Positions 57,290-64,000 of a stretch of 64,000 nt of DNA are shown here, piece by piece (position 1 is the first letter of the stretch; each line of letters begins with the position of its first letter). Source of the stretch: Porogramme epimiltina. Lineage: Eukaryota; Basidiomycota; Agaricomycetes; Polyporales; Polyporaceae. The DNA lies in the NCBI GenBank assembly GCA_900155495.1, contig FTLJ01000778.1, forward strand, positions 1 through 64,000, read 5' to 3'. Below the pieces are notes generated by a model. That model had not been told where the DNA came from and searched no databases. It saw only the letters and a program-made list of their open reading frames with translations. The translations under genes were made by a program, and so were the position numbers.

Positions 57290-60200
57290 TCAGATCTTGT
57301 CCGAATATTTACGGAGATACGCAGTATGGATCGCCATATAGTGGTAGAACGAGTTCGAGAGTGTGCTTGACGACCCCAGCGCCTTCGCCTTGATCTCGCA
57401 GAGCTGGCGCATGGCGACATTCCACGGGAAGCGTGTCCACTTGCCCGACGTGGTCTCGTGGTCGTGCTTATACGCAAAGGAGGCCATCACGCGTTTCGCC
57501 TCGTCCTTGTCGAAACACAGGAGCTTCTGCGGCAGCGCGTGGAACTCGCGTGAGAGCTTGCGGAGGACGTCCTGACGGCGCTCGATCGGCAGCTCCGTGA
57601 ACGAACGGAGGCCCTTCTCCTTCCTTGCCTTGTCCATCTCCACCCTCTCCTTTGCCGCGACCGCCTTGACATGTGCCTCGATGAAGTTCAGCTCCTGTTC
57701 CATCCATTTTACGCCTTTCTCCGCGAGCTCAGTGGCGCGAGATCGTGCATTGAGGTATGGAGCAGTGAGGTGAGGGTCCAACGGTATAGGGCTCGAGTAG
57801 AGCCCCGCGCAGACATTCTTCTCGATATTTCCTTCCTCGGAAGCACATTCGAAGTCCATGACATCGCGCAACAGGTCCATGACGAATTTGTCGAGTGATT
57901 TTGGCCGTTTCAGGGGTAATCGGTTATCCATGTCGCGGGTGTTCTTAGCGAGGAGTTTCGACGGCTCTTTCCAGTTGGGCGCTCGGGCTTGCCAGATGTT
58001 GTTCTTCTGATGCTTTGCGTATATGTCAGGCTTCACGGTGACCCCTGTCTTCGAGCCATCGAGAATGGCACAAAACCTGGGGTTTGTGAGTAAGTGGAGG
58101 GAGAGCAGCGAGGAATCACTTACATATAGGCTAAGAAGACTGTGTCTTTGTGGCCGTAGCCGTTGTGATACGTACTATTCTCCCACCATGAGGAGTACTG
58201 CCCAACGAGAGATTTGTCCTTGAGCGTTGCAAGCAAATATTTCTGTAGAGAGCAGATTTGAAAATCCACCGGTGATTCCGATGGTACCGCGGCCAAGTAT
58301 TCGGCAACGCTTTGAGTGTTCTTGAGAAGGCACTCCCCGACACTTTTCGGCTCAACGCCGAACTCGCGAGGATCGGGGATGTTGAACGCTTGGACCATTT
58401 CCGGGTCCCAGAAAACTTCCATTGTGTCACCATCGTAATCCCCTGTGGTATATGACGATTAGCACCAGTCTAGTGTATTAGTAATTTCCTGCTTACCGCC
58501 CCCCGTCAGGCTGGCCAGATGTCGTTCGAGGGACTCCCCCTTGTAGGTATGGCTTGCAGTAGAGACCACAATCACGTCGTTGTAATGTGAGAGCCTTTCG
58601 TGCATCACCGCTCGGACCTGCCCTCCGGCATCAGCCACTGTCCGAATGACGGACGAATCGGGGCTGACCTTCTGAACATCACTTGGAACTTTGCAAGGGT
58701 GACGAGTGACCTATGAGAGAAGCAGTGAGCATCAGAAGGGTAAAAAGAGACACATTGTTCAGGAACCTACAAGGACATCCCCCAATACATAATCAGTGAG
58801 CCGGTCTTGAGCGTCGGGCAGATTGCAGCGCGAGCTCTTGACCTGAATCTCACCCGCTTTGAGGACACCAAACGGATCTGTAGGCGATGTCAGATCAGTT
58901 AACGACACCTTCAGCCATACTGCTTGTCGCTCACCGGGGACGATGAACGCAGAACATGACATTGGTACCGCGAACTGGTATCGTGTCCTGAATGTTTTGA
59001 CAACCTTCTTAGCGACCTCGGCGAGCTTCGCGCGCAACACGTAGCATGACTTCGGCTCGAAGCCCGCAGAAAGAAGGACCATGCACGTCTCCTCGAGGCT
59101 CGATGGGCACCCGCTCACAGGGTCCTCCCACCAAGCGCTACTCTGCTCTCGTAGCGCCTCGTCGAGCTGGTCCAAGCCGTCTTCGTCGTCCAACTCGTCG
59201 TCCTTGTCGTCCGCGACGTGGCCTGCCACGCGCGCGGTTCCTCCGTCCTCGCGTGCCAGACGGGCAGCCATCACACCGCCCTCACGAGAGAGCGCGTGGA
59301 AGAGCAGTTTCATTGTCTCTTCCCCTTTGGGTCGGTCCGGGGAGCTCCAGCCGAGGAGCGCGTCGAGACGTTCGGAAAGGTTCAACTTAAACAGCTTTTG
59401 GAACCTCTTGAAAGGCACGCCGTTCTCCGCGAAGTTCGTGATGGTTTCAGTCGAGAGGCGAGCGGGACATCGGAGGCGCGACGCGCGAAGCAAGTCGAGA
59501 GTGAGCTTGCTAGGGTCTGTGTCGGTAGGCATGATGCATTCCTGCAGCGAGTGGGGGCCATACTTGATCTTGATTTGAGACGGGCGCAGCCATACCTTTG
59601 GTTCGTTTTCGTCACAGGCCGGTAGATCGTGGCGTACTAGAAGCAAACCCTTCGCCCCTCCGATACGGCATTGAATCGCGGTGGGGACGCGTTCCCAGGT
59701 CTTGAACCTGTCATACAGCAACTGCATCGCGGCGCGGTTCGCAAACCCGCAGCCGTCTGTCATCTGCATCTCGCTTGGGGGCTTTCCGGGGCCCTTGAAG
59801 GAGTCGCACACTACAGGCCTCGTCATTTCCAGGAAAATCCCCCTGCAGCCAGTGTCTCGCACCTATGTCATCTTCAAACTTGACATTCGTAGGCTTCAAG
59901 CGAATGCCCGGGACCGAGTTTGATAATCCAAGAGCAAAACGAGCTGCCCACTTCGCCATTGTCTGTTCGCGAAGATTAGTAGATGAGTAGATTGAAATAC
60001 GTAGATGATACCTGATCCTTGTTGATGTTCAGGTCGTTGTGCCACTTAATGAACTCCATGAACGCCATATCCCCGTTTGCCGTCGGCCCACTGGGTGCGA
60101 TTAGTCGTATATTTCCGTCGTACCCTTGCACTTCCTCGTTAGTTTTGACGAAGAAAACATTTTGCTCCTTTGCGAAGAATGCCCGGAAGACTGCGCTGCC

Positions 60201-61504
60201 AATGACGAGTGGTCTGAGGAAATACTCCAGAAGGCTAGCACCTTTTTGGTACAACGCATCCTTCTGGATTCGTACACGAATGAAGCGACGAGAGCCGAAT
60301 CGACGCATAAACCTGTTTGAAGTATCAAGCTGGGGACGATCGAGAAGGAGCTTGAAGTCGCCTTTCGTCTTGTCGGAGATCACGAGTTTTGCTGTGAAGT
60401 GAACTTTCCCGCCATACCAGTCCATGTCGGATCCACTTATAACCCCACTTTGATGACACCCAATCCCGGCATATGGATTCCTTGAAAGCGCTTCTTCTTC
60501 TCTATCGAGTTCTTCCCAAGGATCCTATAAAGACGTTTGTCAGCTAGACGTGAGGTGGTAGCAAGGCAGAAGCATTTACTCTTGCGAGATGTTCTCGAGC
60601 ATATGCCGCCGTAAACTCATCAGGTTCATCGGAGCCCTCGGTTTCCGATTTGCCCACTGATGGTTTATCCACTGGCGCCGTGCGGGGAGCGTTGAGTTCG
60701 ACTCGTCTCGTAACCGCAGGCGCGGCTGTAGCATTCTTGCCTAGATCCCGTAAGCTAATAAGGTATGAGAGGGTGAAATTATCGAAGCTGAACCCGGTGT
60801 TCACATAGCGCGCAATTTCCCATTGCGCTCCCCACGGTAGTTGAGCGAGCCAAGAGGTGAGATGGGGAGGACGTATCTGAGGAGCATTCTACAGGTTGGT
60901 CCAGCCAATCGAATTCATAGGGTATTACGCACCACAACAACCGGTTCTGGGGGACAAAAATTTGACGTAACGGGTGCAGAGGTTTCGTCGAGGGAGAATG
61001 AAACGGAGGGTTTCGTTGAGTAGTGTGAGTGGGCGGTGACGTCGGGGACTATCGAGACTGGTTTGGCGGGCGGTTTCGTCGGAGGTGGGAGAGAGGCGTT
61101 GGATAGGGCTTGCAAGATGGGCCGTGGTTGTGTAGAAGGGTTAGACGGCGATACGGTAGACTCGGTGTCCGCCCGCTTCACTGGGCTCGCCGCATGCACG
61201 CCTACGACTGTCTTGTCGGAGTCTTGCGACGTACGAAGACTCTTCTTCGGACGTTCCTCGTTGTCCTCGTCCGAGCGCTTCCGTTTGGGACGGACGTTCT
61301 CGAGATCGTCCGGTGTCAAACTCATGGAAGCGTCTAGGCTGACGTCAACCACATGCCCGTCTTCGTCTGTTGTTTTGCTGTCAGATAGGCTTCCCCAGTA
61401 GACAGCCTTGTATGTAGTCGACGCTCACCGACAGGAACTGCCGTGATGGCATGAGAAATGTCGTCATCGACAAAGTACTGAGTGTAATCGGTGGACTATA
61501 TAGT
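57290..61504 (-). CDS. RNA-dependent RNA polymerase of the silencing pathway (QDE-1/Rdp1 family)
   Basis: Makes double-stranded RNA from single-stranded templates for Dicer; core of fungal quelling/RNAi. Many exons on the minus strand. The N-terminal ~200 residues are polar with a possible nuclear signal (RPKRKRSDEDNEERPKK, about 61270). Then LPWGAQWEIARYVNTGFSFD, RRFGSRRFIRVRI (about 60300), AAMQLLYDRFKTWERVPTAIQCRIGGAKG (split here for length), LTLDLLRASRL, and the catalytic DYDGD loop at 58426-58440 carrying the metal-binding Asp residues. After it: FCAILDGSKTGV (about 58050), IYAKHQKN and a helical C-terminus ending HTAYLRKYSDKI. Full catalytic half is intact. The 5' end is unresolved: an exon reading DYTQYFVDDDISHAITAVP (61430-61500) splices in well, but I found no convincing ATG exon beyond it. 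Confidence 0.85.
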
Positions 61505-62599
61505 TGCATTAGTCTTAGTCCAAGCCCGTATAGAGGCATAAAACATGACATAATCTACAGTCTACATACACGATCCACAGGCAGCAACTGTTCATGTACG
61601 ACAGCTCACGTCATGAACTCGTATCAAGAGCCACTACTCGTCACAAGCAATGTCTTTTATCTCCCCTGGCTCCATATCGTGTACACAGCCGCTGTTACAT
61701 TCTGCCCTGCCTTTCGGGGCCACAAGCCATCCGTCTCTACAGCGAAATGTCCAGCACCATGACCCCATACGCCAAACATGGACATAACAGATCTCTGCGC
61801 GTATCGTTGCGCACGAACTACACGCGGGGTGCACCAGTGGGAATAAGTCGCTATTCCCGAGGAACATTCCACCCATACCACAAGGGCGTCTCTCGCCCAT
61901 TCATCCCTCGCGTAACATCCGAAATACGCGCCTACCACACGACGACGAAGTCATCAAAGAACGCACCTGGGAGCAAAGGGAGAGCGCAGAACTGCTTCTC
62001 GAAGGAACCAAGCTTGTGTCTTCGGCGGTCATGACGCCTATGGAAGCACCGCGTTTGTGGGCGTCGCGCGCAAGATTGGCGCGCTACTACGTTGAGACCA
62101 GTCCGGGGAGAGGGAGACGGAGGAGGAGAGAGGGGGGGAAATACAAGACAAGAGCGGGAGGGTATAAGCGGTGGCCGAGCAGAGACGAAGGAGAGACGAC
62201 CGAAACACGGTCGTCGTGGAGAACAGGTTGAACTAGCGCCGTAGCCTGGTCCAGTAATCACGTGATCGCATCCTGCGAAGTGAGGATCTCGAGAGTCGGG
62301 TCAGAGTTAGATATTAAACTTCGCGCTGTCCTTAATGGAACTCTCTTTCTTTCCGTCACCCTTTACGCTGGCTACGTTAACATCAGAACAAAAACTCCTT
62401 TCAAGATCTACGCGCAATCAAATGATAGTCCGTGTAAGCTTCATATAATGATATATACCCAATCCTAAATGTCAGTGTGCGAGATGGTGCAGAAGATCAG
62501 GTCATACGGTGATAAGAACGACAGTGGAAGAATTAAAAAACAGCACATCCATAAACAACAACATACAATCAAAAGACGACACCAACACAGCATCGCCGC
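61505..62599. other. Region upstream of RdRP and downstream of the PY-rich gene
   Basis: About 1.1 kb. It may hide the first exon of the RdRP gene. A plus frame at 61594-62034 (146 residues, Arg/Ser/Thr-rich) and minus frames of similar size have no motif. No gene called. Confidence 0.4.
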
Positions 62600-64000
62600 T
62601 CAAGCACCGATGGGATCCGAGAGGTCCGTGGACCCTGTCGTACGCCCGAGAAGTGTCCGTGGCTCAAGCTTGAATCGATGCTTGGCTTGCGCCTGCTTCT
62701 TCTTCAGCCGGTCCCGACACTTATCACAGAGTGTGCCAGTGGCGCCCTCGGGCAGCGTCCGCTTGCACGTCTTACCGCTGCAAGTAACCTGAAGATGGGC
62801 AGTAGTGAGCCTAGGGAAGTGTATGATGCAAACGAAAGCGTACCTTCTCCCGAACGTGTGACCTTGTGACGCTATCGAAATGACGAGGAGACGTCGGGTG
62901 CTCCACCGCAGTCGCAAACGATGGGCCAGCCGCAAACGCCTGCTGGATGGCGACATTTGGCGCTTGAACGACAGAAGACGGCTGTGCAGCAGAAAAGTCC
63001 GAAGATATAGATGGCGGAGGGTAAGCGGACGCGTATGATCGCGCGTCGGCTTCTCGTGGAGTCTCAGGTATGTGTTCGCTCGACGTCGGGGTCTGGGAGG
63101 GCGAAAGCTTGAAGCTGGCGAACGACCCAGACATATGCCGCTTGCTCGAAAACTCATTACCAGGGTGCGCCCGCTTGCGCTTGGCCGAGAACCCAGGTCG
63201 CGGCTCCGTCGTACACGCAGGCCCTGTCGCCGCAGCCGCGACAGCAGCGTTTTCGTACGTCTCGGTCGTCCGTACGATGAACGTGCAAGGCTTGTCGGTG
63301 CTCGGGCCATTTTCTTCTGGTGGCGACACTTGGCTGTCATCAATCTCGTTCAGGCTACCTTGATCTGGTTGGCCAGCGGCAAACGTATTGTAAAAGACGG
63401 CCTCTTGTTCGACGGCGTCGGCTTCTTGCGGAGCTGGCGATGATGGGGGTGGCGGGTAGACATATGACTGAGGGTAAGTGTATGTTTGCGCTGGTGGAGG
63501 ATACGGCTGTGCCTGGGACGAAGGGTCGGTTGAAGGCGGCGCCGGCTGCTGGGACGGCGGGTGCGATTGCTCCGGTAGAGAGCCGGACTGTGCTGGGGGC
63601 GGATGTGGATGAGACGACGTTGTAGGAGGGTACCCTTGCGGTGGAGCAGAATACGATGATGGCGCTGAAGGAGAAGCATAGGCTTGAGGCGGGTATGGGT
63701 ACGGCTGACCGGGGTAAGGGTAAGGGTAAGGATATGAGCCATATGGGGCTTGATACATTGGTGGAGGTGCATAAGGACCCTTGGGCGGGGGATAACCGTA
63801 AGGGTACCCGTGCGGTGGCATACCATACGGAGGAGGCACGAACGGCGGCATGTAATAAGGATAAGGAGGTTGTCCATTGGGAGCGGGGGGGTAATAATAA
63901 GCGGGCTGAACTTGAGAAGATTCTTCTGACGCCGGTTGTGCACCTGCTGGCGCAGAGGAACCGGTCGGCGCTGGTTGAGTTGAATCGTTCTGTTCCGTCT
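62600..64000 (-). CDS. Pro/Tyr-rich low-complexity protein with C-terminal four-Cys motif (5' part cut by window edge)
   Basis: Partial: the frame is open to the right edge, so the N-terminus lies outside. Exon from the edge to about 62845, a ~55-base intron, then 62790 to 62600. The visible N-terminal part is a Pro/Tyr/Gly/Gln-rich sequence of PY and PYP repeats (63650-63880), prion-like in composition. A Ser/Thr-rich middle with KRKRAHPGNEFSSKR (about 63160) could be a nuclear signal. The last exon has a zinc-ribbon-like motif C-x4-C-x12-C-x2-C (VTCSGKTCKRTLPEGATG, then LCDKCRDRLKKKQ). Function unknown; a transcription- or RNA-related role is a guess from composition. Confidence 0.7.

Noticed and set aside
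61594..62034. Plus open frame of 146 residues upstream of the RdRP gene
   Set aside because: No domain, no leader signal, and overlapping minus frames of equal length; could as well be 5' flank of the RdRP gene.

Overview
The window is nuclear DNA of a filamentous basidiomycete, most likely an agaricomycete (a polypore-type wood decayer would fit, but the sequence does not fix the species). The evidence is intron-rich genes with short (about 40-65 base) GT-AG introns carrying CTGAC/CTAAC-like branch points, GC-rich coding sequence, tight gene spacing on both strands, and families typical of this group (RNA-dependent RNA polymerase of the fungal silencing pathway, two 7-TM membrane proteins of basidiomycete type, a GH128-like wall glucanase, a siderophore acyltransferase). 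No bacterial-type feature, transposon, rRNA or convincing tRNA was seen.

Layout: 0.2-8.0 kb carries an F-box protein, an O-methyltransferase with a very long disordered tail and an alpha/beta hydrolase. 8.1-10.3 kb is a secreted serine carboxypeptidase (minus strand), whose paralogue lies at 24.7-26.9 kb (plus). 10.8-13.3 kb holds two tandem small genes recognised here as small activating subunits of serine palmitoyltransferase (ssSPT). 13.3-16.0 kb is gene-poor. 16.0-17.5 kb is a GH128-like secreted glycosidase. 18.0-23.9 kb is a lineage-specific block: three tandem paralogues of an unknown basic/Trp-rich family, with an unrelated minus-strand gene between copies 1 and 2 that has a possible PD-(D/E)xK motif. 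27.5-31.1 kb is an NF-X1/FAP1-type zinc-finger protein and 31.6-33.1 kb a quinone oxidoreductase. 34.7-42 kb has a 7-TM protein divergent from a siderophore-type N-acyltransferase, followed by a convergent peroxisomal ABC half-transporter. 42.5-47 kb is housekeeping: ribosomal protein eS12, Ski8, and a glomulin/YAP-binding-type repeat protein. 47.6-54.5 kb has a second 7-TM protein, an S9-type peptidase with a damaged active site, and a purine-cytosine permease. 55.0-57.0 kb is a phocein (MOB4/MOB3) with an acidic tail, 57.3-61.5 kb an RNA-dependent RNA polymerase, and the right edge cuts a Pro/Tyr-rich protein with a C-terminal four-cysteine motif.

Most interesting points: (1) the tandem ssSPT pair differs, directly before the LEPWE core, by Met versus Val, the same switch that in the human ssSPTs sets acyl-CoA chain preference; (2) the siderophore acyltransferase has an exact iron-GATA-factor box about 50 bases before its ATG and ends in the peroxisomal-type tripeptide PKL; (3) a three-copy family of unknown function with conserved promoter and intron structure; (4) an S9-family protein that has lost much of its catalytic core. 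Gene models were spliced by eye; exon ends are approximate unless positions are given.
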